Assembly: GCF_001484605.1 (NCBI RefSeq)
Contig: NZ_CP013747.1
Span: 2,294,001 to 2,358,000 of the forward strand
Source: Pseudarthrobacter sulfonivorans
Lineage (GTDB): Bacteria; Actinomycetota; Actinomycetes; Actinomycetales; Micrococcaceae
DNA: 64,000 nucleotides
Direction: 5' to 3'
Shown: in pieces, positions 58,301 through 64,000 of the stretch
How the letters are laid out: each line of letters starts with the position of its first letter
How positions within the stretch are numbered: position 1 is the stretch's first letter
The notes under the pieces: generated by a model
What the model saw: the letters and a program-made list of their open reading frames with translations, nothing else
What the model was told of the DNA's origin: nothing
Database searches by the model: none
Translations under genes and position numbers: made by a program

Positions 58301-59069
58301 GTCCGAACGCGATCAGAGCCGACGTGTCGTCCACAGACACGTTGCTCAATGACGCAGGATGCTGGAACGGCGTCCCCCACGTCTTGCCATCCGTGCCGGT
58401 GGCGTTCAGATAAATCCGGTTCCCCTGCTGCCACGTGGCCCACACCCGACCCGTCGAGTCCTTATCGATGGTCAGGGCCTCAACGCGGTAGTTGTTGATG
58501 TTTGTAGGACTCTGCGCCAGCAGCGAGTACGTCTTTGTACTCGAGCTGTAACTGTAACGCCGCATCGTCGTCGGGAAGCCCGCCTCAGCCGGCACACCGT
58601 CGTTGACGAACCGATAGCTCGCCACAAACAACGTCGTCCCGTCCCACAACACGTCATGATGAGTGTTCGCCCGCGGGTCCGTCGCCACACCCGTATCGAC
58701 CCACGAACTCGACGCGGCATTGAACCGGAAGATATGAAAATCCGAGCTGGCAGTGTCCCACAGGTTCCCCCACCAGAGCCCGTCGTTGAACCACAACCCG
58801 CTCGTCGCCCGCTTCGAGCCCGTCGGCGTCCCCGTCCCCGAATGCGACGGACCCTCAACCCCAACATCACCCGGAGCAGCCGACGCCGCAACCGGCACCA
58901 CCAGAACACCACCCAGCGCAAGCAGCAGCGCTGTCAGCAGTGCATGGAGCCGCAGATTCCGCGACGCGCGTAGACGAAGACCAGCCGAGCGACCACCTCC
59001 CCGCCTTACGCATAGGGTGCTAAGGGCGAGTGCCTGGCTTAGCCACTTGACGGGCCTATTTATCTTCAT
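55302..59069 (-). CDS. secreted modular protein: propeller-like head with four Big_5 and two DNRLRE modules
   Basis: ATG 59069 (MKINRPVKWLSQALAL) has AGGAG upstream and gives 1255 residues. A long basic N-region precedes a signal-type hydrophobic stretch (LHALLTALLLALGGVLVVPV, then AASAA). The head, about residues 70-470, has repeated Trp-rich strands (GLWFNDGLWWGNLWD, ANTHHDVLWDGTTLFVAS, VWATWQQGNRIYL) resembling sialidase/BNR-like propellers, but I cannot assign an enzyme. After a GGGG linker come Big_5, Big_5, DNRLRE-type, Big_5, Big_5 and DNRLRE-type modules. The C-terminal part is nearly identical to that of the phytase gene downstream. Confidence 0.75.
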   Translation of the reverse strand: MKINRPVKWLSQALALSTLCVRRGGGRSAGLRLRASRNLRLHALLTALLLALGGVLVVPVAASAAPGDVGVEGPSHSGTGTPTGSKRATSGLWFNDGLWWGNLWDTASSDFHIFRFNAASSSWVDTGVATDPRANTHHDVLWDGTTLFVASYRFVNDGVPAEAGFPTTMRRYSYSSSTKTYSLLAQSPTNINNYRVEALTIDKDSTGRVWATWQQGNRIYLNATGTDGKTWGTPFQHPASLSNVSVDDTSALIAFGPGKMGVMWSRQVGGSTDGMYWSHRADSVGGAPNTGWTTPVAVVSGQGSSDDHMNLKWLDSSGDRVFAAVKTSFTSAPQPLIQLLALNGTTWSAHTIAPVSECPNRVIVLIDESTQRLRTFATYPKPSGTTNAGVCTTSGGAIYEKSSPLNNISFTSAKTARIVDADQYVHNVTSTKQNLNSAAWGTANSGLLLLADVNATNRYWHSYDPSGGGGDTTAPTVTGTSPTDGATGVAVTANVTGTFSEAMNASTVTSSTFTLTGPTGTVQAAVTYSSAGNIATLNPNADLTANTTYTATIESGPNGVKDVAGNALATDKTWTFTTAPAGGGDTTPPTVTGTSPTDLATGVAVTANVTGTFSEAMNASTVTSSTFTLTGPGATPVPAAVTYSSAGNVATLNPNADLTANTTYTATIESGSAGVKDVAGNALATDRTWTFTTASAGGGTPETVTLTATADSYVTSAAPGTNNGTSTLLGVDNSPVEITYLKFDLSAYAGRTIQSATLQLRSAGSGSTGTQNIKLVADDSWTETGITYSLRPALGTSIGTLGPTTTNTNYNIPLTVSGLTSELGQQLSLGMDTSSGDGLDLNSKEAGSTFAPKLILTLSGGGGGGDTTAPTVTGTSPAAGATGVAVTANVTGSFSEAMNASTVTSSTFTLTGPGTTPVPAAVTYSSAGNIATLNPNADLTANTTYTATIESGPNGVKDVAGNALATDRTWTFTTAPAGGGDTTAPTVTGTSPAAGATGVAVTANVTGTFSEAMDASTVTSSTFTLTGPGTTPVPAAVTYSSAGNIATLNPTADLAANTTYTATIESGSAGVKDVAGNALATDRTWTFTTASAGGGTPETVTLTATADSYVTSAAPGTNNGTSTLLGVDNSPVEITYLKFDLSAYAGRTIQSATLQLRSAGSGSTGTQNIKLVADDSWTETGITYSLRPALGTSIGTLGPTTTNTNYNIPLTVSGLTGELGQQLSLGMDTSSSDGLDLNSKETGSTFAPKLILTLS
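55306..55789 (-). repeat. DNRLRE-type module repeat, copy 3 of 4
   Basis: C-terminal module of the second modular protein; matches the first copy at an offset of 3544 bp. Confidence 0.85.
56494..56977 (-). repeat. DNRLRE-type module repeat, copy 4 of 4
   Basis: Internal module of the second modular protein, 1188 bp from copy 3. The longer spacing than in the phytase gene reflects an extra Big_5 module between the copies. Confidence 0.85.
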
Positions 59070-59472
59070 GGCTGATCTCCTGGGTTCTTGGATGTCACGC
59101 CTGAGCTCCGTGTATGCGTCGACAGAAACGACGGCAGAAGCCCTAGGCACCCAGCGTAGGAGCGCCCAATGAGGCCGCACAATGACAGCCCTGTACCTAA
59201 TAATTACTGTGTTCCTAATACCCCATACCTAAAGAATTCACCCGTTGGTAAATCCCTGTACTTACGAACGGCCAGCGGGAGTGCTCTTAAAAGCGAGTAC
59301 TGACTACTCGTGATAGCTCATGGAGCGCCACGTAGGCTCTTTGCACGGCCAGAGTCAATGGCAATGAATGAGAGCTGGGCCAGAGACCAGACCCATGACC
59401 GGATGAAGCGCTAGTGCCGCGCCCGACTTCCGAGCCGAGTGCGGAGTTGACTAAATCCGCAAGCGTCATGAA
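59070..59472. promoter_or_regulatory. divergent control region before the second glycosyltransferase operon
   Basis: This 403-bp gap separates the modular gene (minus) from the second glycosyltransferase operon (plus). It contains three similar direct motifs, TACCTAAT at 59194, TTCCTAAT at 59212 and TACCTAAA at 59226, in an AT-rich patch. The last 100 bp match the region before the first operon. No gene was found. Confidence 0.5.
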
Positions 59473-60345
59473 GTGGTGAGGCATTTGTCTATTTCAACCC
59501 AGCTCCCAATAACATTCCCGATGCTGGCCTTCGAAGCTCCGAGGGCGTCAGTCAGTGTCGTCATTCCCACGCTGAACGAGGCGAGGAATATCCCGTGGGT
59601 TCTTCGCCGGATTCCCTCGTATGTGGACGAGGTTGTCATCGTGGACGGCCGTTCCACGGACAACACGGTGGGGGTAGCCCGCGCTATCCGTGACAACCTT
59701 GTCATCGTCGATGAGCAGCGCAAGGGTAAGGGCGTGGCCCTCCGCTCGGGTTTTGCCGCAGCCTCAGGGGACATCATTGTCATGCTGGATGCGGATGGCA
59801 GCATGGATCCCCAGGAGATCGGCTGGTTCGTTGCCCCGCTTCAGCACGATTTCGACTTCGTCAAGGGCTCGCGCCATGTCACGGGCGGAGGATCCGAAGA
59901 CCTGACCCGGCTGAGGAAGGCCGGCAACCGCGCTCTGACCGGATTGGCCAATGCGGTCCTGCATAGCAACTACTCTGACCTTTGCTATGGATATATTGCG
60001 TTTCGGAGGGAATGCCTGGAGATCCTTCAGCTGGAATCGGACGGCTTTGAAATTGAGACCGAGCTGATTGTCCGGGCGGCAAAGGCCGGTCTGCGCATTG
60101 CCGAAGTCCCCAGCCTGGAGCTGGACCGGATCTCCGGCGCGTCGAACCTGCAGACGTTCCGTGATGGCTGGCGGGTACTGGGAACGCTGGCGCGCGAATG
60201 CACCATGTGGGAGGCGCCCACCGCAGGCGCCAGACCTGAAGCCCTCCGCCGGGTGAAATACACCTACGCAAATGTCAGCGTCCCGCGGACGCCTATGGAT
60301 CCCCAAACGGTTCTCTCCGCGGCTCGGGGAGGCCAGCATGTTTAG
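59473..60345 (+). CDS. family 2 glycosyltransferase, DPM1-like (copy 2)
   Basis: This is almost the same protein as the one at 49599: same VVIPTLNEARNIPWVL start region, same DADG motif, and only a few silent or conservative changes (for example VRHL in place of VRYL at the start). It is 290 residues because the end differs (SAARGGQHV in place of SLVRGA), so that here the stop overlaps the next gene by 8 bp instead of lying 1 bp before it. The function is as for copy 1: sugar transfer to a lipid carrier is likely, specificity unknown. Confidence 0.88.
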   Translation: MVRHLSISTQLPITFPMLAFEAPRASVSVVIPTLNEARNIPWVLRRIPSYVDEVVIVDGRSTDNTVGVARAIRDNLVIVDEQRKGKGVALRSGFAAASGDIIVMLDADGSMDPQEIGWFVAPLQHDFDFVKGSRHVTGGGSEDLTRLRKAGNRALTGLANAVLHSNYSDLCYGYIAFRRECLEILQLESDGFEIETELIVRAAKAGLRIAEVPSLELDRISGASNLQTFRDGWRVLGTLARECTMWEAPTAGARPEALRRVKYTYANVSVPRTPMDPQTVLSAARGGQHV

Positions 60346-61336
60346 CCTTAACCCGCCGCCGACGGCCTCTATTGTCATTTGTACCTACACCGCGAAGCGT
60401 TGGGACCTGCTACTGGATGTCATCGAGTCCGTCCGGGCCCAAACGGTCGCGCCCCAGGAGGTCCTGGTGGTGATTGACCACAACGAGGCTCTGTATGAGC
60501 GGCTCATCGAGATCGTGGACAACGTGACAGTAGTCGAGAGCTCCGGCCCCCCGGGGCTCTCAGGCGCACGAAATACCGGGGTGGGCCTGGCAGATTCCGA
60601 CGTAGTGGCTTTCTTGGACGACGATGCCGAAGCCGCGCCGGACTGGCTGGAGCGCCTGCTTGCCCTTTATGACGATCCTGATGTCCTGGCCGTCGGCGGC
60701 CGCGTGGAACCGGTGTGGGAAACGGGCCGTCCGGGCTACTTCGGTGAAGAGCTCGACTGGATCGTAGGATGCAGCCACCGCGGAATGCCCAAGGTGGCCT
60801 CCGAGGTCCGGAACGTCATCGGCGCAAACATGTCCTTCAGGCTCGAAGTCCTCCGCCAGGTTGGCGGCTTCAATGTCTCCCTCGGCCGGCAGGGCACGAA
60901 ACCGCTCGGGTGCGAGGAGACCGAAATTTGCATCCGCTCCAAGATGGGCGCGCCTGGGTCACGGATCGTCTACGAGCCGGCCGCTCTGGTTCGTCACCAC
61001 GTCCCTGCCGACAGGGGAACCATCCCCTACATGTTGTCGCGTTCCTGGTCCGAAGGTATCTCCAAAGCCCAGGTCAGCCAGATCGTTGGCCACAAGCGGG
61101 CACTCGGCCCTGAGCGGCGATACGTGCGCAGCGTACTGCCGCGGGCCGTTTTTTCCGGGATTCGTGACTGGGGCCGGGGATCAAACCCCCAGGGCTTGGG
61201 CCGCGCTGGTGCGGTGATGGCCGTTCTGGCGTGCACTGCCGCTGGCTATCTGCGAGGGCGCCGGATCGCGCATATCGAGGGCCGCGCATCGGCCGGGACA
61301 GCGCTCATAGGCACACCATGGAGGGAGGTCCAGTGA
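60338..61336 (+). CDS. family 2 glycosyltransferase (copy 2)
   Basis: ATG 60338 (MFSLNPPPTASIVICTYTAK) has GGGGAGG upstream and gives 332 residues, like its partner at 50464. The first 100 residues differ at many positions from copy 1; the central part (LLALYDDPDVLAVGGRVEPV onward, about 70 residues) is identical; then the sequences diverge again. The catalytic LDDDAEAAPDW is preserved. The mix of identity and divergence suggests the two enzymes may act on different sugars while exchanging their central segments by recombination. Confidence 0.87.
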   Translation: MFSLNPPPTASIVICTYTAKRWDLLLDVIESVRAQTVAPQEVLVVIDHNEALYERLIEIVDNVTVVESSGPPGLSGARNTGVGLADSDVVAFLDDDAEAAPDWLERLLALYDDPDVLAVGGRVEPVWETGRPGYFGEELDWIVGCSHRGMPKVASEVRNVIGANMSFRLEVLRQVGGFNVSLGRQGTKPLGCEETEICIRSKMGAPGSRIVYEPAALVRHHVPADRGTIPYMLSRSWSEGISKAQVSQIVGHKRALGPERRYVRSVLPRAVFSGIRDWGRGSNPQGLGRAGAVMAVLACTAAGYLRGRRIAHIEGRASAGTALIGTPWREVQ

Positions 61337-61452
61337 GCGAACGCGTCGACGAACTTAGCCCGGTCGAGGACCGGGCTGCACTGAAGCTGGCCCCCGCCAT
61401 GGAGTGCGCCTTGCCGCCGGAGTGCTTTCCCTGCCTCATTCCTGATCGATAG
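61333..61452 (+). pseudogene. truncated start of a third operon gene (copy 2)
   Basis: GTG 61333 overlaps the preceding stop (GTGA). The 39-residue frame reads VSERVDELSPVEDRAALKLA and then a short Cys/Pro-rich end, and overlaps the 3' end of the convergent acetyltransferase gene. The VSERVDE start is shared with 51459. It may be translated but is probably a remnant. Confidence 0.45.
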
Positions 61453-62071
61453 GGTGGGCTGGGACGCCGACCCATGTTTCGCCGTCGGGTACGTTGCTCA
61501 ACACTGCCGCCCCATTTCCAACGGTCGCGTAGGACCCCACTGAAGTCCGTGCACGTACGCTGGAATTCAGTCCCAGGTAGGCCGCCCGGCCGATCCGGAC
61601 TCCGCCGCCCAGCGACACACCGGCCGCGAACGTCGCGAAGTCCGCCACGTCGTCGTCGTGCGTGAAAGTCACGGACGGCATGGCCACAACATGCGCCCCA
61701 AGCGTGACCGAAGCCGTCAGCGTCACATTCCGCAGCATGATGCTGCCCCGGCCGATCCGGCAACCCTCGGGGCACTCCACGGTGGGGTCGATCGCTGTGG
61801 CGTACCGGGCATCGCGCACGCCCTGGACCGCCAGCCGTTCCACAACGGTTTCCCGGGATTTTCCCGAGGCCAGGCATACCAGCACCAGTGCGTGCGTGAA
61901 CTTGGAGGCGTCGTCAATGGTCCCCAGCACCGGCGCGCCGTCCACGGTGACGCCTGCCATTTCCTTATCGTCGTCGAGCAGCCCGACGACGTCGTACTGC
62001 CCGCTGGCGCGGACCATGGTCAGGACCTCCCGGGCCAGCCCGCTTGCTGCGATCAGCACGAGTTCGCTCAC
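61436..62071 (-). CDS. NeuD/PglD-like sugar acetyltransferase
   Basis: An N-terminal Rossmann-like domain (ELVLIAASGLAREVLTMVRA, then VVGLLDDDKEMAGVTVDG) is followed by left-handed beta-helix hexapeptide repeats (GRGSIMLRNVTLTASVTLGA, GVSLGGGVRIGRAAYLG), the layout of NeuD/PglD acyltransferases that acetylate nucleotide amino sugars or sialic acids. THDDDVADFATFAAGV carries the usual catalytic His region. GTG 62071 lies within the stop of the aminotransferase gene (GTGA); 211 residues. The pair would act in sequence on an amino sugar, if the aminotransferase is active. Confidence 0.85.
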   Translation of the reverse strand: MSELVLIAASGLAREVLTMVRASGQYDVVGLLDDDKEMAGVTVDGAPVLGTIDDASKFTHALVLVCLASGKSRETVVERLAVQGVRDARYATAIDPTVECPEGCRIGRGSIMLRNVTLTASVTLGAHVVAMPSVTFTHDDDVADFATFAAGVSLGGGVRIGRAAYLGLNSSVRARTSVGSYATVGNGAAVLSNVPDGETWVGVPAHPIDQE

Positions 62072-63231
62072 CGGCGTACACCGGCGGCCGCCCGTACGCT
62101 GTTCATGACCCGGTTCAGGCCCACGTTGTCTAGGCCGTGGAAAATCGGGAGAACCAGGGTTCGGTCCGTCAGCCGTTCGGTGTTCTGGAGCCCTGCGTTG
62201 CCAGTTTCGCGCCACCGGTAGGCAGGCTGCCGGTGAGCCGCCATGGCGCCGCGGCGCGCCGAAATTCCGGCATCGGCCAGGCGGGCCAGGAGCTCTTCGC
62301 GGTCAATGGCGAAATCCGGGAGGACTTCGACCCAAAAGGACTGGAAGTTGGCCGTCCCGTATGGTGGGTCGGTCACAAACCGCAGACCAGCCAGGCCGGA
62401 AAGCCCTGCCTCATACTTCGCGGCGATCTCCCGGCGGCGAGCCACTATCTCGCCCAGCCGGCCCAGCTGCACGATGCCGACGGTGGCCTGCAGATCCGTC
62501 ATCTGGTAGTCGAAGCCGACCTCGACGTACACCTCCGGCGCGGCAATGCGGGATCCGCGACGGTCCGCCGCCGGCACGTTCAGGGAGTGGCCGCGGAGGC
62601 TCCGGGCCCGTGCCGCCCAGTCCGCCCGGTGGGTTGTCAGCATGCCGCCCTCGCCAGTGGTCAGCACATTGTCCTGGTGGAACGACCACACGGAAATGTC
62701 GGCCCCCGAGCCCACGGGCCTGCCCTTGTATTCCGAGCCAACCGCGCAGCCGGCGTCTTCGATCACAGTGATTTCGTGACGGTCGCACAGCTCGCGGACG
62801 GGGTCCAGGTCAACGGGCACGCCAGCCTGGTCCACCACGATCACGGCCCGCGTATCCAGGGTCAATGCCGCCCGGACCGTGGCCGCAGTCACGGTTCCGG
62901 TGGCGGGGTCCACGTCGCAGAAAACCGGCCGTGCCCCGATATACGTCACCGCATTCGCCGTGGCGATGAAGGCCAGCGACGGCACCACCACGTCATCGCC
63001 GGGACCGATGCCGGCCACTATCAGCGCCAAGTGCAGTGCGGTGGTACTGCTGGAGGTTGCGACAGCGTGGCGCACTTCTTGAGAGGCGCTGAACCTCGCT
63101 TCGAACTCCCTGACCTTGGGCCCTTGCGAGAGCAGACCGGAGGCCAGGACGTCCGCCACGGCTCGGGCTTCTTTGTCGCCGAGCCAGGGTTCCATGACGT
63201 TGATGCGGGCAAGGACGGTTTCCGCAGTCAC
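62068..63231 (-). CDS. DegT/DnrJ/EryC1/StrS-family sugar aminotransferase homologue lacking the PLP lysine
   Basis: This 387-residue fold-type I PLP family protein opens MEPWLGDKEARAVADVL near residue 13, with ATSSSTTALHLAL for phosphate binding and VIEDAGCAVGSEYKG with the PLP-ring Asp near 159. The usual SFHxxKxLTTGEGG motif reads SFHQDNVLTTGEGG, so residue 188, where the Schiff-base Lys is expected, is Asn (codon AAT at 62670-62668). All surrounding family residues are kept. It may be inactive as a transaminase, do lysine-independent chemistry like ColD-type dehydratases (which use His), or reflect a sequencing error. GTG start. It is coupled to the acetyltransferase. Confidence 0.88.
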   Translation of the reverse strand: MTAETVLARINVMEPWLGDKEARAVADVLASGLLSQGPKVREFEARFSASQEVRHAVATSSSTTALHLALIVAGIGPGDDVVVPSLAFIATANAVTYIGARPVFCDVDPATGTVTAATVRAALTLDTRAVIVVDQAGVPVDLDPVRELCDRHEITVIEDAGCAVGSEYKGRPVGSGADISVWSFHQDNVLTTGEGGMLTTHRADWAARARSLRGHSLNVPAADRRGSRIAAPEVYVEVGFDYQMTDLQATVGIVQLGRLGEIVARRREIAAKYEAGLSGLAGLRFVTDPPYGTANFQSFWVEVLPDFAIDREELLARLADAGISARRGAMAAHRQPAYRWRETGNAGLQNTERLTDRTLVLPIFHGLDNVGLNRVMNSVRAAAGVRR

Positions 63232-63473
63232 CGTGCACCGGCCTTCCTGGTGGCCGTTCTCATGTCCGAGTCCTTCCCACGTGCAGCTCCGGGATGTGCA
63301 TTGCCTATTGCAAAATTAGTCCGTTCCGTCCCGTTCCGGTGCGGAACGGAGGCGGTACTGCGGGCGCTGACCGGGAACAATGCGGGAACTGCGGGTACCT
63401 GCAACGCGGGCGCCTCAGCCGGGGGCGCGGCGGCGGGAGGCACCCCATCCGGGCACGCCGCCCGGCTACTGTC

Positions 63474-64000
63474 CTAGACGGCAGGAAGGACGAACGGCTC
63501 CTTAGCCAGGGCGGCTTCCTTGCCGGCCGCAAGGGCCGTTAGCTGGGCTCGTGATTCGACTCCGAGCTTCCTGTAAATCGCAGTCAGGCGCACCTCCACG
63601 GTACGGACGGACACATAGAGGGTGGCCGCGATTTCCTTGTTCCGCATTCCGCGGGCCACCATTCGGGCCAGCACGCGTTCGTGGTCTGCAAGCATCAGCA
63701 TCGCCGGATTGTCGGGCGTGCCGGCTCGTTCCACCCGCTCGTCGAGCAGCAGCGAGTCCACGTGCTGGGCCCAGGCATGGGCACCCGCTTCGTCGAACAT
63801 CACTTTGGCACGAAGCAGACCGTCCCGGGCGCTCCGAAGGCGGCCGAAGGCGTTGAGGCGTTCGGAGTAGCAGAGCAGTGTCCTGGCGCGTTCCAGCAGG
63901 GACTCCTGGGCGTTCCTGCCTGCAAGTGCATCATTGAACATCTGGAGGGACTGTTCGCCGTCAGCCAGCATCGCCCGGCTCCGGGCAACCGCCATCATGA
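63474..64000 (-). CDS. LuxR-type regulator, C-terminal part (cut by window edge)
   Basis: The C-terminal 65 residues form a LuxR helix-turn-helix: LMLADHERVLARMVARGMRN, KEIAATLYVSVRTVEVRLTA, IYRKLGVESRAQL. The preceding 100 residues are Ala/Leu/Arg-rich helices (SLLERARTLLCYSERLNAFG, LRSARDGLLRAKVMFDEAGA) like the TPR-type repeats of large LAL regulators. The frame is open to the window end, so the true protein is probably much longer, with an ATPase domain outside this window. Confidence 0.8.
   Translation of the reverse strand, partial: MMAVARSRAMLADGEQSLQMFNDALAGRNAQESLLERARTLLCYSERLNAFGRLRSARDGLLRAKVMFDEAGAHAWAQHVDSLLLDERVERAGTPDNPAMLMLADHERVLARMVARGMRNKEIAATLYVSVRTVEVRLTAIYRKLGVESRAQLTALAAGKEAALAKEPFVLPAV

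Larger units (their letters stand above)
59367..61340 (+). repeat. direct duplication, copy 2 (glycosyltransferase operon)
   Basis: Second copy of the segment at 49493-51466, offset 9874 bp. It is nearly identical across the first gene and patchily so across the second. Confidence 0.9.

Noticed and set aside
49493..61340. composite transposon flanked by the duplicated operons
   Set aside because: No transposase, terminal inverted repeats or target duplications are visible. The duplicated parts are genes with mosaic divergence and do not resemble insertion sequences.

Overview
This window is the replication-origin region of a high-GC actinobacterium. Gene order and protein style point to the Micrococcaceae, most likely Arthrobacter or Pseudarthrobacter. 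The minus strand carries DUF3566-gyrA-gyrB-dciA-recF-gnd-dnaN, then oriC and dnaA. The plus strand carries rpmH-rnpA-yidD-yidC-jag-rsmG-parA-parB, diverging from dnaA. This is the classical actinobacterial origin layout.

Region by region. 1-11.7 kb: replication block with oriC at about 9.3-9.8 kb and a second DnaA-box cluster upstream of dnaA. 11.7-17.5 kb: ribosomal protein L34, RNase P protein, membrane-insertion, 16S rRNA methylation and ParAB genes. 17.5-23.1 kb: a 5.6 kb stretch with no convincing gene. It holds nine of the eleven parS sites or parS derivatives in the window (one is a half-site), two short arrays of DnaA-box-like 9-mers at an exact 12-bp pitch, a 29-bp tandem repeat and a GGCA microsatellite. 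I read it as a centromere and DnaA-binding zone. 23.1-30.8 kb: trxB-trxA behind a textbook SigR-type promoter, a MurJ-partner protein, murJ, a NUDIX hydrolase and the CCA-adding enzyme. 30.8-49.1 kb: ordinary metabolic, envelope and transport genes: histidine phosphatase, two small ORFs with very strong ribosome binding sites, a GT87-like membrane protein, an FAD oxidoreductase, a penicillin-binding lipoprotein, an ABC-F protein, a DeoR regulator with an MFS transporter, a PAP2-DAG-kinase fusion, an ABC exporter with a two-component system, an intradiol-dioxygenase-like lipoprotein and an M18 aminopeptidase.

49.1-64 kb is accessory. A two-gene glycosyltransferase operon occurs twice, 9874 bp apart, with patchy near-identity that suggests gene conversion. 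Both copies end in the truncated start of a third gene. Between the copies lie two large secreted modular proteins on the minus strand, one with a beta-propeller phytase head and one with an unassigned propeller-like head. They share nearly identical Big_5 and DNRLRE-type modules and an identical palindromic terminator. A 3' fragment of a tRNA gene (apparently tRNA-Arg CCU) lies at the junction, consistent with an old integration or recombination site. After the second copy come a NeuD/PglD-like acetyltransferase, a DegT-family aminotransferase whose PLP lysine position is Asn, and the C-terminal part of a LuxR-type regulator cut by the window edge.

Starts were moved downstream of the longest ORF wherever a ribosome binding site, a stop/start overlap or family length supported it. 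All functional calls rest on reading motifs by eye; no database search was run.
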